From: an uncultured Eubacteriales bacterium
GTDB taxonomy: Bacteria > Bacillota > Sulfobacillia > UBA995 > UBA9673
DNA: 37,537 nt
Assembly (NCBI GenBank): GCA_913063835.1
Contig: CAJXZV010000011.1
Location: 1-37,537 of the forward strand
Direction of reading: 5' to 3'
Positions 26,820 to 34,343 of this stretch are shown here, in pieces. The notes under the pieces were generated by a model. It saw nothing but the letters and a program-made list of their open reading frames with translations. It ran no database searches and was not told the origin of the DNA. The first letter of the stretch is position 1, and each line of letters starts with the position of its first letter. The translations under genes were made by a program, and so were the position numbers.

Positions 26820-26895
26820 TGGCGCGCCTGGGAGGATTCGAACCCCCGACCCACTGGTTAGAAGCCAGTCGCTCTATCCACTGAGCTACAGGCGC
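26820..26895 (-). tRNA. tRNA-Arg (anticodon TCT)
   Basis: Acceptor GCGCCTG with CAGGCGC and encoded GCCA end; anticodon loop CTTCTAA reads AGA/AGG codons; T-loop TTCGAAT. Confidence 0.96.
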
Positions 26896-26917
26896 ACCCT
26901 CGAAACCTCAAAAAACA

Positions 26918-26991
26918 TGGAGCGGGTGATGGGAATCGAACCCACGCTAGGAGCTTGGAAGGCTCCCGCCCTACCATTAGGCTACACCCGC
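26918..26991 (-). tRNA. tRNA-Gly (anticodon TCC)
   Basis: Acceptor GCGGGTG with CACCCGC, encoded TCCA end, anticodon loop CTTCCAA, T-loop TTCGATT. First tRNA downstream of the promoter at 27077-27106. Confidence 0.97.
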
Positions 26992-27076
26992 CCGCAGGTC
27001 CGTGTGTCTCCAGAAGACTCTTCTCCACGCGGACACCGAGGCCGCGAAACCACGTCGGCCTTGAAGCGCAGAATAT

Positions 27077-27106
27077 AGTATAGCACGCGCCCGAAATAAG
27101 CGTCAA
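27077..27106 (-). promoter_or_regulatory. Promoter of the Gly-Arg-His-Gln-Lys-Leu tRNA operon
   Basis: -35 TTGACG at 27101-27106 and -10 TATACT at 27077-27082, spacer 18 bases. It lies 85 bases upstream of tRNA-Gly in an AT-rich patch. Confidence 0.85.
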
Positions 27107-27147
27107 AGAACAGACGGCCGAAGTCCGACGCGACCAGGCCGGCCGTC
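27105..27147 (-). terminator. Likely terminator after tRNA-Pro
   Basis: GACGGCCG and CGGCCGTC (27140-27147 and 27113-27120) form an eight-base stem with a 19-base loop, followed by TGTTCTTT. Its tail abuts and overlaps the -35 box of the next promoter, so termination and initiation are back to back. Confidence 0.55.
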
Positions 27148-27174
27148 TCGGAGCTTCGAAGCAGAAATCAAAGA

Positions 27175-27251
27175 TGGTCGGGGCGCCGGGATTTGAACCC
27201 GGGACCTCCTGCTCCCAAAGCAGGCGCGCTGCCAAACTGCGCTACGCCCCG
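27175..27251 (-). tRNA. tRNA-Pro (anticodon TGG)
   Basis: Acceptor CGGGGCG with CGCCCCG, anticodon loop TTTGGGA, T-arm CCGGG-TTCAAAT-CCCGG, encoded ACCA end. Its first ten bases overlap the 3' end of the HD gene. It has its own promoter at 27302-27330. Confidence 0.97.
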
Positions 27252-27943
27252 CCCGTGTCTGGAGTGTCGCCGGGCACGTCGAGCCGAGGCCCGGCGAGCC
27301 CAGTATAAAGCGCCCGCGCGGACCGGTCAACGCCGGCGGCCTCCGCCCCTCTGGCCCCCGCGCCGGCCGAGAGGACCTCGACCGCCAGGACCGAGGCCAG
27401 GTGACGCCCGAGTTCCTCGGGTGTGACACCGCACGCGCGGGCGACCTCGGCCTCGATCTGCCGGAGGTGTGGCTCAGAACGCTCGATGACGTCCGCCGCC
27501 TCCGGATGGCGGCGTCTCAGACCGTCGATTCTTTTCGACAGACCGACGAAGCGGTCTTCGACAAGCTTGTCCGAAAGAACGACGACCTTCTCCTCCCAGG
27601 TCGCCGGGTAGAACCGGTCGCTCGAGAGCGAATCGAGCCCGTGGACCATGACCGGCCGCGTGACCTTCCCGGCGTAGCCCCGCTGACGGAGCCACTCCGC
27701 GGACACCCAGGCGTGGGCGCAGACGCCCGGCGGCGGACCTCCGGCCCGACCCGGAAGCTCCCGACCGACGCCGGCGCTCTTCCCGACATCGTGGAGGAGG
27801 CCCGCCGCCGCGGCCGCCGCCGGATCCACGTCCTGCCCGTTCTCAGCAAGGAGCAGGGCCGCCTCGCGCGCGACCCTCCCGACGGCCACGAGATGGGAAA
27901 GAGGCCTCCGGAGACGCCGGCTTCGGACAGGTCGGCCAGACAC
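27242..27943 (-). CDS. HD-superfamily hydrolase, apparently lacking its N-terminus through a frameshift
   Basis: Predicted metal-dependent phosphohydrolase. Seen in 233 residues: HLVAVGRVAREAALLLAENG with the first HD histidine, LLHDVGKSAG (the HD pair), CAHAWVSAEWL, and WEEKVVVLSDKLVEDRFVGLSKRIDGLRRR, matching a small HD family known as predicted hydrolases. The first 13 or so residues in this frame (SGRPVRSRRLRR) do not resemble the family. The matching N-terminal helix, VPGHARCLADLSEAGVSGGLF, is encoded immediately upstream in the rdgB frame, one base out of phase. The stop TAG at 27242-27244 lies inside tRNA-Pro. Substrate unknown. Confidence 0.8.
   Translation of the reverse strand: MSGRPVRSRRLRRPLSHLVAVGRVAREAALLLAENGQDVDPAAAAAAGLLHDVGKSAGVGRELPGRAGGPPPGVCAHAWVSAEWLRQRGYAGKVTRPVMVHGLDSLSSDRFYPATWEEKVVVLSDKLVEDRFVGLSKRIDGLRRRHPEAADVIERSEPHLRQIEAEVARACGVTPEELGRHLASVLAVEVLSAGAGARGAEAAGVDRSARALYTGLAGPRLDVPGDTPDTGGA
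27302..27330 (-). promoter_or_regulatory. Promoter of tRNA-Pro, inside the HD gene
   Basis: -35 TTGACC at 27325-27330, 17-base spacer, -10 TATACT at 27302-27307. Both elements lie in the coding sequence of the HD protein, close to its end (codons for the LYTGLAG segment). Confidence 0.85.
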
Positions 27944-28620
27944 CGCGCGTGGCCCGGCACCAGCCCGCCGTCGGACCCACCCGCGGTGAAGTCCCGGTCC
28001 CCGAACACCTCGAAAAGGTATCCTCTGAGAGCCCGCAGAGCCCTCGCCCGGTGGCTCACACGGCTCTTCTCCTCGCGGGAGACCTCAGCGAAGGACCGGC
28101 CCAGGTCGCGCGACAGGAAGACCGGGTCGTAGCCGAACCCCCCGTCCCCCCGGGGTTCGGTGAGGATGACCCCTTCGGTGAGCCCCTCGGAGACGAAGAG
28201 GGGGCCGCCAGGGGCCTTGAGGGCCGCGGCGGCGCGGAACCGGGCCGTCCGCCGAGCATCAGGGACTCCTGCGAGCCTCTCGAGCAGAAGGCGGATATTC
28301 TCCTCCGTACCCCCGCCGCTGAAGCGGGCCGAGCGGACCCCGGGCGCTCCTGACAGGGCGTCGACCTCCAGCCCGGAGTCCTCGCCGAGGCTGGGGAGGC
28401 CGAAACGCCGGGCCGCCCAGAGGGCCTTGGTGACGGCGTTCCCGGCGAAGGTTTCCTTGTCCTCGCTGAGCCCCTCGGCGTCGCCGGGCTGGAGGACACG
28501 TACGGTGAGGCCGAGGCGCGAGGTCGCGGGTGCCAGGAGGGGCCCGGCCTCCCGGACCTTGCCGGGGTTCGTCGTGGCCAGCAGGAGGAATTGCGGGGAG
28601 GCGCTCCCTGTGCCGTCCAC
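27517..28620 (-). CDS. rdgB: RdgB/HAM1 non-canonical purine NTP pyrophosphatase with C-terminal open-frame tail
   Basis: Cleaves XTP, ITP and dITP to monophosphates to keep them out of nucleic acids. The RdgB domain is residues about 10-205: LLLATTNPGKVREA at the nucleotide pocket, GLPSLGEDSGLEVDALSGAPGVRSARFSG (catalytic Asp), and GDGGFGYDPVFLSRD followed by SHRARALRAL. GTG 28620 has AGGG eight bases upstream and lies just past the rph stop. There is no stop after the domain; the frame passes without break into a helix that belongs to the HD protein (residues about 219-241) and then, after a phase change at about 27898, into non-homologous Arg/Ser-rich sequence ending at 27517. The tail is probably not real protein, or a fusion has been broken. 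Confidence 0.9.
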   Translation of the reverse strand: MDGTGSASPQFLLLATTNPGKVREAGPLLAPATSRLGLTVRVLQPGDAEGLSEDKETFAGNAVTKALWAARRFGLPSLGEDSGLEVDALSGAPGVRSARFSGGGTEENIRLLLERLAGVPDARRTARFRAAAALKAPGGPLFVSEGLTEGVILTEPRGDGGFGYDPVFLSRDLGRSFAEVSREEKSRVSHRARALRALRGYLFEVFGDRDFTAGGSDGGLVPGHARCLADLSEAGVSGGLFPISWPSGGSRARRPCSLLRTGRTWIRRRPRRRASSTMSGRAPASVGSFRVGPEVRRRASAPTPGCPRSGSVSGATPGRSRGRSWSTGSIRSRATGSTRRPGRRRSSFFRTSLSKTASSVCRKESTV

Positions 28621-28630
28621 GGCTCCGACC

Positions 28631-29392
28631 CTACCCGCGGCCTGAGTCCGGCCCTTGAGAGTCGATGAGCCCGGCCTCGGGCCCCAGGACCTCACGCTGG
28701 ACGGCGACGAGTCTGGCACAGCCGTCGCGGGCGAGTTCGACCATCCGGACGAGTTCGCTCTCGGTGAAGCTCCCCCGCTCCGCCGTCCCCTGTATCTCGA
28801 CGATCCGGCCGCCGCCGGTCATGAAGACGTTGAGGTCGACGCCGGCCTCGCTGTCCTCGGCGAAGCAGAGGTCCAAGACCGGCCGGCCCCGGACGATGCC
28901 GACCGAGACGCCGGCGACGAAGTCCGTGAGGGGCCAGGAGCCGATCTGCCCCGCCTCCTTGAGTTTCAGGCACGCGTCGAAGAGGGCGACGAAGGCCCCC
29001 GTCACTGAAGCCGTTCGTGTCCCGCCGTCGGCCTGGATGACGTCGCAGTCGAGGACGATGGTCCGCTCGCCGAGCGCGTCGAGGTCCACGACCCCCCTCA
29101 GGGTGCGTCCGATGAGGCGCTGGATCTCGAGGGCCCGGCCGGAAGAGCGGCCCGTGCTGATGTCGCGGGGACGGCGCTCCGGGGTCGCCCGCGGCAGCAT
29201 GGCGTACTCGGCCGTCACCCACCCCCGCCCGGAGCCCTTGAGGAAGGGAGGGACCCTGTCCTCGACCGTCGCCGTCGTCAGGACCCATGTGTCCCCGACC
29301 TCGATGAGTACGGAACCTTCCGCGTACCGGGTGTAGCCTCGGGTGATGGTCACCGGGCGGAGGTCGGAAGGTTCCCGACCGTCTATCCTCAA
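28631..29392 (-). CDS. rph: Ribonuclease PH
   Basis: Phosphorolytic 3' exoribonuclease that trims tRNA 3' ends. Seen: [21 protein letters not shown] at the start, [60 protein letters not shown], and [32 protein letters not shown], which are the full set of RNase PH blocks. The length of about 253 residues is normal. TTG 29392 gives the usual MRIDGR start with AGGGGG seven bases upstream; GTG 29395 is three bases earlier. It precedes rdgB in the common murI-rph-rdgB order. Confidence 0.97.
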   Translation of the reverse strand: MRIDGREPSDLRPVTITRGYTRYAEGSVLIEVGDTWVLTTATVEDRVPPFLKGSGRGWVTAEYAMLPRATPERRPRDISTGRSSGRALEIQRLIGRTLRGVVDLDALGERTIVLDCDVIQADGGTRTASVTGAFVALFDACLKLKEAGQIGSWPLTDFVAGVSVGIVRGRPVLDLCFAEDSEAGVDLNVFMTGGGRIVEIQGTAERGSFTESELVRMVELARDGCARLVAVQREVLGPEAGLIDSQGPDSGRG

Positions 29393-29441
29393 CACGCCAC
29401 CCCCTGCGAATGCCGCGGCGCCCCGAACCCGGGAGCCGCCG

Positions 29442-30446
29442 TCACGGACCGGACGGGCCTTTCGGCAGGGTCACCTCTAGGACCCGGTCCAGGACCAGCC
29501 GGTGGGCCGCCCCGCCGGCGGCGCCGGGAAGCAGCGCGCGGGCCCGGCCTTCGAGGTGCTCCTTCCGGCCCGTGGTCAGGAAGACCACCTCGACGGGTTG
29601 TTCGCCGGTGAAGCCTCCGGCGCCTTCCCCGCTGGCCCGCATCCGGCCCAGCCCGGCCTCGAGGTCGCGGGCGAGCGCCTCGGACGGGTCGACCAGCCGG
29701 ACCGGCCGGCCCAGAACCGTCGTCGCCAGGACCTCCGCCACGACGGGCGCGATGAGCGAGTAGTGCGTGCAGCCGAGGATGACGACGTCCGGCGGTCTCT
29801 CCGAACCCGCGGCGGCGCCGGCACCCGGGACGCTCCCCGCACCGGACACTCTTCCCACGGCTGGGCCGCCGCCCACCGCGGCCAGGCCGCGGGTCGCCTC
29901 GAGGACCGCCCGCCGGGTCACGGGGCCGTTCCGGCCCTGCTCTATCATGTTAGCCAGGAACGGGCAGGCCCAACCGGCCACCTCGTGGCCGTAGCCTGCC
30001 TCACGCAGGGCGTCCTCCCACGCTCCGCTCCTGACGGTCCCTTCGGTTCCCAGCACGAGGACCCTCGTGGCCCCGGTCGAGCGGGCGACGGACGCGGCGT
30101 GACGGGCCCCTGGACGGATGATGTCGTGGATGGGAACGGGCGCCTCGACCTGTCCCGCCCTGACGCCTGAGGCCGAGGCGGTGTTGCAGGCCACCGCCAC
30201 CAGGTCCGCCCCCAACTCCGCCAGGAGCTCCACCCCGGCCAGCGCCAACCGCCTGACCTCGTCGGCCGGGCGGGGACCGTAGGGGAAGTTCCTGAGGTCG
30301 GCGAGGTACAGTATCCGCCCCCAGGAAGGGGTCCTTGCCCGGAGCATGGCCCGGAGGGTGCCGAAGCCTCCGATGCCGGAGTCGAAAAGACCCACCGTCG
30401 GGCGGTCGTCCGGGGCGACGTCCTTTATCAGGGACACGAGAGACAA
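29442..30446 (-). CDS. murI: Glutamate racemase
   Basis: Interconverts L- and D-glutamate for peptidoglycan. Seen: [30 protein letters not shown], the catalytic cysteine in VACNTASA and in LGCTHYSLI, and [14 protein letters not shown]. An Ala/Gly/Pro-rich insert of about 30 residues (roughly 200-225) lies before LGCTHYS, unlike most MurI. TTG 30446 has GAGGTG five bases upstream; GTG 30455 lacks a spaced box. About 334 residues, longer than the usual 260-280. Confidence 0.95.
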   Translation of the reverse strand: MSLVSLIKDVAPDDRPTVGLFDSGIGGFGTLRAMLRARTPSWGRILYLADLRNFPYGPRPADEVRRLALAGVELLAELGADLVAVACNTASASGVRAGQVEAPVPIHDIIRPGARHAASVARSTGATRVLVLGTEGTVRSGAWEDALREAGYGHEVAGWACPFLANMIEQGRNGPVTRRAVLEATRGLAAVGGGPAVGRVSGAGSVPGAGAAAGSERPPDVVILGCTHYSLIAPVVAEVLATTVLGRPVRLVDPSEALARDLEAGLGRMRASGEGAGGFTGEQPVEVVFLTTGRKEHLEGRARALLPGAAGGAAHRLVLDRVLEVTLPKGPSGP

Positions 30447-30539
30447 ACGGTTCACCTCTTCCGGGTCTCGCCCTACATTACTATCGCCTCAGGACCCGGG
30501 TGGCTCCAGCAGCTCCAGTGGAGAACGCCGGGGGACCGG

Positions 30540-30572
30540 GGGCTCGTGCGGACCGGACGTCGGCACGGGCCC
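30540..30572 (-). terminator. Hairpin directly after the amidase stop codon
   Basis: GGGCCCGTGC (30563-30572) pairs with GCACGAGCCC (30540-30549) with one mismatch, loop 13 bases, beginning one base after the amidase stop. No U-tract follows. It could be a weak terminator or mRNA-stabilising hairpin between amidase and murI. Confidence 0.35.
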
Positions 30573-32570
30573 CTACGGGGTGAGGAAGAACTCCCAGAGG
30601 CCTTCGTAGACGGCGAGGGCGATCTTCTCCCTGACCGCCGGGTCCATGATGAGGGCCAGGTCGGTCGGGTTGCTCATGTAGAGGGCCTCGACGAGGCAGG
30701 ACGGCATGAGAGGCTCACGGACGGCGGGGAAGTTCGGCTGGTACCGGACCCCGCCGTCGGGGCGGCCCAGATGCGCCACGAGACGCGCCTGCACCAGCTC
30801 GGCCAGCCGCCGGCTCTCCGGGTGTGTGTCACAGTAATAGGTCTCCGAACCCGAGACCGACGAGCGGTAGTTGGCGTTCAGATGGATGGAGACACAGGCG
30901 TCGGCCCCGACGGAGTTGGCGAAGGCCGGGCGCTCGTACTTGTCGGGGTTCTCGTCCGCGGAGCGGGTGAGGTGGACCGTCGCTCCGGCCGCCCGGAGCA
31001 TCTCGGCCAGTCTAGAGGTGATGGCGAAGACGAGCTCCGCCTCTGTGACGCCGTCCGGCCCGACGACCCCGGGGTCTGAGCCGCCGTGGCCCGGGTCGAG
31101 GACGATGACCTTCCCGGCAAGGGGGGTCTTGGTGATCTTCACCGAGAGCCCTTGGGGGACCGGAGCCGCCTGAGCCGTCGCGCCCGGGTCGTTCAGGGTG
31201 AAGGTGAGGGTGACGGTCTGGCCGGAGAGGCTCTGCTCGTAGGTCAGCGAGCGCACCAAGTCGTCCTCGTAGTCTATCGTCCCGCCTCCGGCCAGAGCGC
31301 CCGAGAGGAGCGCGCCCTGGATGACGACGGCGACCCGGTCGGGATCCCACAGGCGGACGACGCTGGCCCTCAGCGGGCGGTCGGCCTCGACCGTAGCCCG
31401 GCCGCCGGCTTCGTAGGCCAGGCCGGTGATGGTGGCCGCCGTCCCCAGGTGGATGATGACATCGTTCCCGCTCCTGGTCACGCTGTAGGGTCGGACCCTC
31501 TCGGCGTCCAGCACGACGCGGGTCACGTCCGGGTCCACCTGGAACTGCGCGTACCTGACCTTTGTGAAGCCGGAGTGGCCGAGGGCCAGGGAGCCCTGCG
31601 GGCCGATGAGGATGGTGTCGGAGAAGTCGATGACCACCCGCCACGGGTCGCTGAGTTCCCAGACCTGGTAGTCGGCAGGCCCGTCAAGGTGGATCACGAC
31701 CCGGCCGGAGCCATCCTCATACTCCAGGCCCAACATCCGACATGCAGCCGGGGCTTGTCGGGGAATCTCGACAACCACCGCTTCCAGGCCGCCGAGAAGG
31801 CTGACCGGCAGCTCCCCGCGGGCGGCGAGGCCGGCGCCCTCCCAGGTCGTCCAGACCCGGTAGTCGGAGACCGGGCGGGTGAGGTCCAAGACCACCTGGG
31901 CGCAGTGCAGTCCGCCGGTTTCCTGTTCGAACGTCCGGATCCGCGTCACACCGCCCACGCCCACCGCTATCGTAGGGGGCACTTCCACCCGGGCGCCCTT
32001 GACGCTGATGAGGATGCGGTCGGGATAGGAGTCCGTGGCCGGAAGGGCCATCGTCTCGAAAGAGACGGGACCGCTGGTGACCACGATGAACCGTGCGGCA
32101 GCGGGAAGCTCCTCCCAGGCAAGCCCCCTGACGCCCGGGGCGGCGGAAACACAGGTGACCGTGACGCGCCTCAGAACGGGGTCCCACTCGACCGTCGCCC
32201 CGAGCGCTTCGGACACGAACCTTATGGGCACCATGGTGCGGCCGGAGATGATCTCGGGCGGGGTGTCCAGGGTAACGGGCCGCCCGTCCACCGTGGCCGT
32301 GCTCTGCCCCACGCCGAGGACGACGCGGCTCGCCCCGGAGACAACGGTCACCGTCCGGCTCCGGTCGTCCCACCCCACGTAGGCGCCCAGCTCCTCCGAG
32401 ACGACCCTGACCGGAACGAGAGTGCGTCCCCTGACGATGACCGGGGGGACATCCGTCTCCACAAGGTCGCCGTTGATGACGAGCGAGATATCACCCGGTG
32501 CCGCAAGCAGGGGCGGGCCGCCGGCCGCGGCCAGGAGGAGCACGATGAGGACGAGGGCCAGGTGACGCAC
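30573..32570 (-). CDS. N-acetylmuramoyl-L-alanine amidase with copper-amine-oxidase-like and AMIN-type domains
   Basis: Secreted cell-wall hydrolase that cleaves the bond between muramic acid and L-alanine. Seen in 665 residues: a signal peptide (1-25), a copper-amine-oxidase-N-like domain with two VPVRVVSEELGAYVGWD/VPIRFVSEALGATVEWD repeats (about 30-145), beta-rich regions resembling AMIN domains (about 160-460), and a C-terminal Amidase_3 domain with VLDPGHGGSDPG, a glutamate in TEAELVF, a histidine in VSIHLNAN, and the catalytic VEALYMSN. GTG 32570 has GGAGGT seven bases upstream. It is placed between ireB and murI, consistent with wall metabolism. Confidence 0.95.
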   Translation of the reverse strand: MRHLALVLIVLLLAAAGGPPLLAAPGDISLVINGDLVETDVPPVIVRGRTLVPVRVVSEELGAYVGWDDRSRTVTVVSGASRVVLGVGQSTATVDGRPVTLDTPPEIISGRTMVPIRFVSEALGATVEWDPVLRRVTVTCVSAAPGVRGLAWEELPAAARFIVVTSGPVSFETMALPATDSYPDRILISVKGARVEVPPTIAVGVGGVTRIRTFEQETGGLHCAQVVLDLTRPVSDYRVWTTWEGAGLAARGELPVSLLGGLEAVVVEIPRQAPAACRMLGLEYEDGSGRVVIHLDGPADYQVWELSDPWRVVIDFSDTILIGPQGSLALGHSGFTKVRYAQFQVDPDVTRVVLDAERVRPYSVTRSGNDVIIHLGTAATITGLAYEAGGRATVEADRPLRASVVRLWDPDRVAVVIQGALLSGALAGGGTIDYEDDLVRSLTYEQSLSGQTVTLTFTLNDPGATAQAAPVPQGLSVKITKTPLAGKVIVLDPGHGGSDPGVVGPDGVTEAELVFAITSRLAEMLRAAGATVHLTRSADENPDKYERPAFANSVGADACVSIHLNANYRSSVSGSETYYCDTHPESRRLAELVQARLVAHLGRPDGGVRYQPNFPAVREPLMPSCLVEALYMSNPTDLALIMDPAVREKIALAVYEGLWEFFLTP

Positions 32571-32758
32571 GGTGCCTACCTCCGGGTGTTGTGGGCAGAG
32601 TCGCGACGTGTCGCAAGGACGGGAGTCCTGGACAGCGGCTTTGCAGGGCTTTCGACTCAAGTTAACAGAATTCCTGCAGAAAGGCCGCGGTTCCGGAGGC
32701 CTGGCCGAACCCGGATGGAAGCGACGGCCGTCCTCTCAGGCCGGACGACACTAGAGGC

Positions 32759-33022
32759 TCACTCTCCCTCTATGTAGTAGCGGACCAGCTCCTCCATGAC
32801 CTCCTGAAGGTTGAGCTGGCGAATGAGGGCACGGGCGTCACGGTGGGTCGTTATGTAAACGGGGTCCCCGCAGAGAAGGTAGCCGGCGATCTGGGCCACA
32901 GGATTGTAGCCCTTCTCCTGCAGAGCGAGGTAGACCTGCTGGAGTATCTCCCTTGGTCCCTGTCCCTCCGCCGCGCCGACGGAGATGACCTTGGTCTTAT
33001 CCCGGCTGTTGCTAATGGGCAA
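32759..33022 (-). CDS. ireB: IreB family regulatory phosphoprotein
   Basis: Small regulator of the IreB/DUF965 family; in Enterococcus IreB is phosphorylated by the IreK Ser/Thr kinase and affects cephalosporin tolerance. The 87 residues contain [43 protein letters not shown], the conserved core, and end with [14 protein letters not shown] 33022 was chosen because GAGGAGG lies eight bases upstream and it gives the normal family length. The N-terminal Thr of SRDKTK may be the phosphorylation site. No kinase gene is in this window. Confidence 0.93.
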   Translation of the reverse strand: MPISNSRDKTKVISVGAAEGQGPREILQQVYLALQEKGYNPVAQIAGYLLCGDPVYITTHRDARALIRQLNLQEVMEELVRYYIEGE

Positions 33023-33145
33023 CCGACCCGCCTCCTCACGCAAGAGATAGAAATCACCGGACCGGCGGCACCGCAACCGGCCGTAGGACCGACCATCCGG
33101 AGCTCATCAGCGCTCTTCATCAGGGCGTAGGAACGCAACTTCGGC

Positions 33146-33174
33146 AGGCTGGAGGACTACTCCTCTTCCAGCCT
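33146..33174. other. Inverted repeat upstream of ireB
   Basis: AGGCTGGA (33146-33153) and TCCAGCCT (33167-33174) form a perfect eight-base stem, with an inner AGGA/TCCT pair around CTAC. It lies about 125 bases before the ireB start, and after the tmRNA terminator. It may be a leader structure or operator. Confidence 0.35.
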
Positions 33175-33206
33175 TTCTGAAGACCGGACCAAATCGCGGC
33201 ACCGGA

Positions 33207-33236
33207 AACAGAAAACGCCTCCTTGATGGGGAGGCG
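33207..33236 (-). terminator. Intrinsic terminator of tmRNA gene
   Basis: CGCCTCC and GGAGGCG (33230-33236 with 33216-33222) pair around a seven-base loop, followed by TTTTCTGTT. Begins 11 bases after the tmRNA 3' end. Confidence 0.85.
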
Positions 33237-33246
33237 TCGAGATTCC

Positions 33247-33594
33247 TGGTGGAGGCGGCCGGAGTTGCACCGGCGTCCACAGGTGCGCAGGCAGCGGCGT
33301 CTACAGGCTTATTCCCCGGGAGGATGTTCACCTTCCGCCGGCCCCCGGGGACGAGGCCGACGAAGGCTAGCCCGTGGATGTCCCCTGCGGTTCCGGGCGG
33401 ACCGAAGGGTGAGCCCGCATGCTTGACGCCCTGGCCGGGTCCTGCGGGCGGAAACCCGGAGGACGTAGCCGCCTTATGCGGCTAGAGCGTAGCTCTCGTT
33501 GGCGTTTCTTTGACTTCCCGTGGATTAACGAGGCACGGGAGCTCGACCTGCAGCCGTTGTCCACGCCGACCCATGTCGAAACTGGTTCGCCCCC
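33247..33594 (-). ncRNA. ssrA: Transfer-messenger RNA (tmRNA)
   Basis: Rescues stalled ribosomes and tags the nascent chain for proteolysis. The tRNA-like ends pair (5' GGGGGCG with 3' CGCCTCC, then ACCA), the 5' part has AACCAGTTTCGACATGG, and the 3' part has the T-arm GGTGCAACTCC. The internal frame GCC AAC GAG AGC TAC GCT CTA GCC GCA TAA encodes the tag peptide ANESYALAA. The tag ends in ALAA, the ClpXP degron. The gene directly follows smpB. Both ends are set by the acceptor stem; total 348 nt. Confidence 0.97.
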
Positions 33595-33728
33595 TATAAG
33601 CTTTTCAAAGGCCAACCGCAACGACGGCCGGGTATGCGGCCGTTCGAGCGGCCTCCGGTCCGGTCGTGCCGTCCGGGACCTCATTCTACCACGACTCCGC
33701 CGCCTGCGGAAGAAGTGTCCCCGACCCG

Positions 33729-34214
33729 TCACCGGCGCCGCCGGTCGGTGCGGGAGGCCAGCTCGCGCTCCACGGCCCGGCGGGCGTCCCGCTCGGCGAT
33801 GTCCCGTCTCTTGTCGTAGAGGCGTTTCCCTCGGGCCAGGGCGAGTTCCACCTTCGCTCTAGGCCCCTTGAAGTAGACGCGCAAAGGCACGAGAGTGTAG
33901 CCCCGCTCGCGGACCTTGGAGGCAAGGCGCCGGATCTCCGCCTTGTGCAGGAGCAGCTTCCGCGGCCGCGTCGGGTCGTGGTTGAACCGGTTGCCGTGCC
34001 TGTAGGCCGCGATGTGGCTGTTCAGGAGATAGACCTCTCCGTCCCTTATCTCGGCGTAGCTGTCCCGCAGGCTGCAGTGACGGTCACGCAGCGACTTGAC
34101 CTCTGTTCCCTGGAGGACGAGGCCGGCCTCGTACGTCTCCTCGATATGGTAATCGTGGCGTGCCTTTTTGTTGACGGCCACGTTCTTTATGTTGTCTTGA
34201 CCCGTCGCCGCCAC
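33729..34214 (-). CDS. smpB: SsrA-binding protein SmpB
   Basis: Binds tmRNA and brings it to stalled ribosomes. Seen: KKARHDYHIEETYEAGLVLQGTEVKSLR at the start, SLRDSYAEIRDGEVYLLNSHIA, HDPTRPRKLLLHKAEIRRL, LVPLRVYFKGPRAKVELALARGKRLYDKR and a basic C-terminus. GTG 34214 was chosen: GGGAGGTG stands five or six bases upstream and the 161-residue length fits the family; the frame is open to 34289. The ssrA gene lies 134 bases beyond its stop. Confidence 0.97.
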   Translation of the reverse strand: MAATGQDNIKNVAVNKKARHDYHIEETYEAGLVLQGTEVKSLRDRHCSLRDSYAEIRDGEVYLLNSHIAAYRHGNRFNHDPTRPRKLLLHKAEIRRLASKVRERGYTLVPLRVYFKGPRAKVELALARGKRLYDKRRDIAERDARRAVERELASRTDRRRR

Positions 34215-34343
34215 GTCTCGCACCTCCCGCGGATCGTCTTTATAATAATCGAAGTCAACAACCGGAGTAGAAGACCATGACGGAGACACAACGGAGAATT
34301 GAAGTTTGTTTCAGTTTCAGACAGCGATGTGAAAGATAGACGA

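Noticed and set aside
27891-27905. Programmed -1 frameshift in the rdgB-HD junction
   Set aside because: The bases CTC TTT CCC do not form a standard X XXY YYZ slippery heptamer in the rdgB frame, and no downstream pseudoknot was evident. An indel is more likely, though not proven.
33595-33620. TTATAG next to the tmRNA 5' end as its promoter -10 box
   Set aside because: It directly abuts the mature 5' end, so a start site would fall inside the tmRNA.
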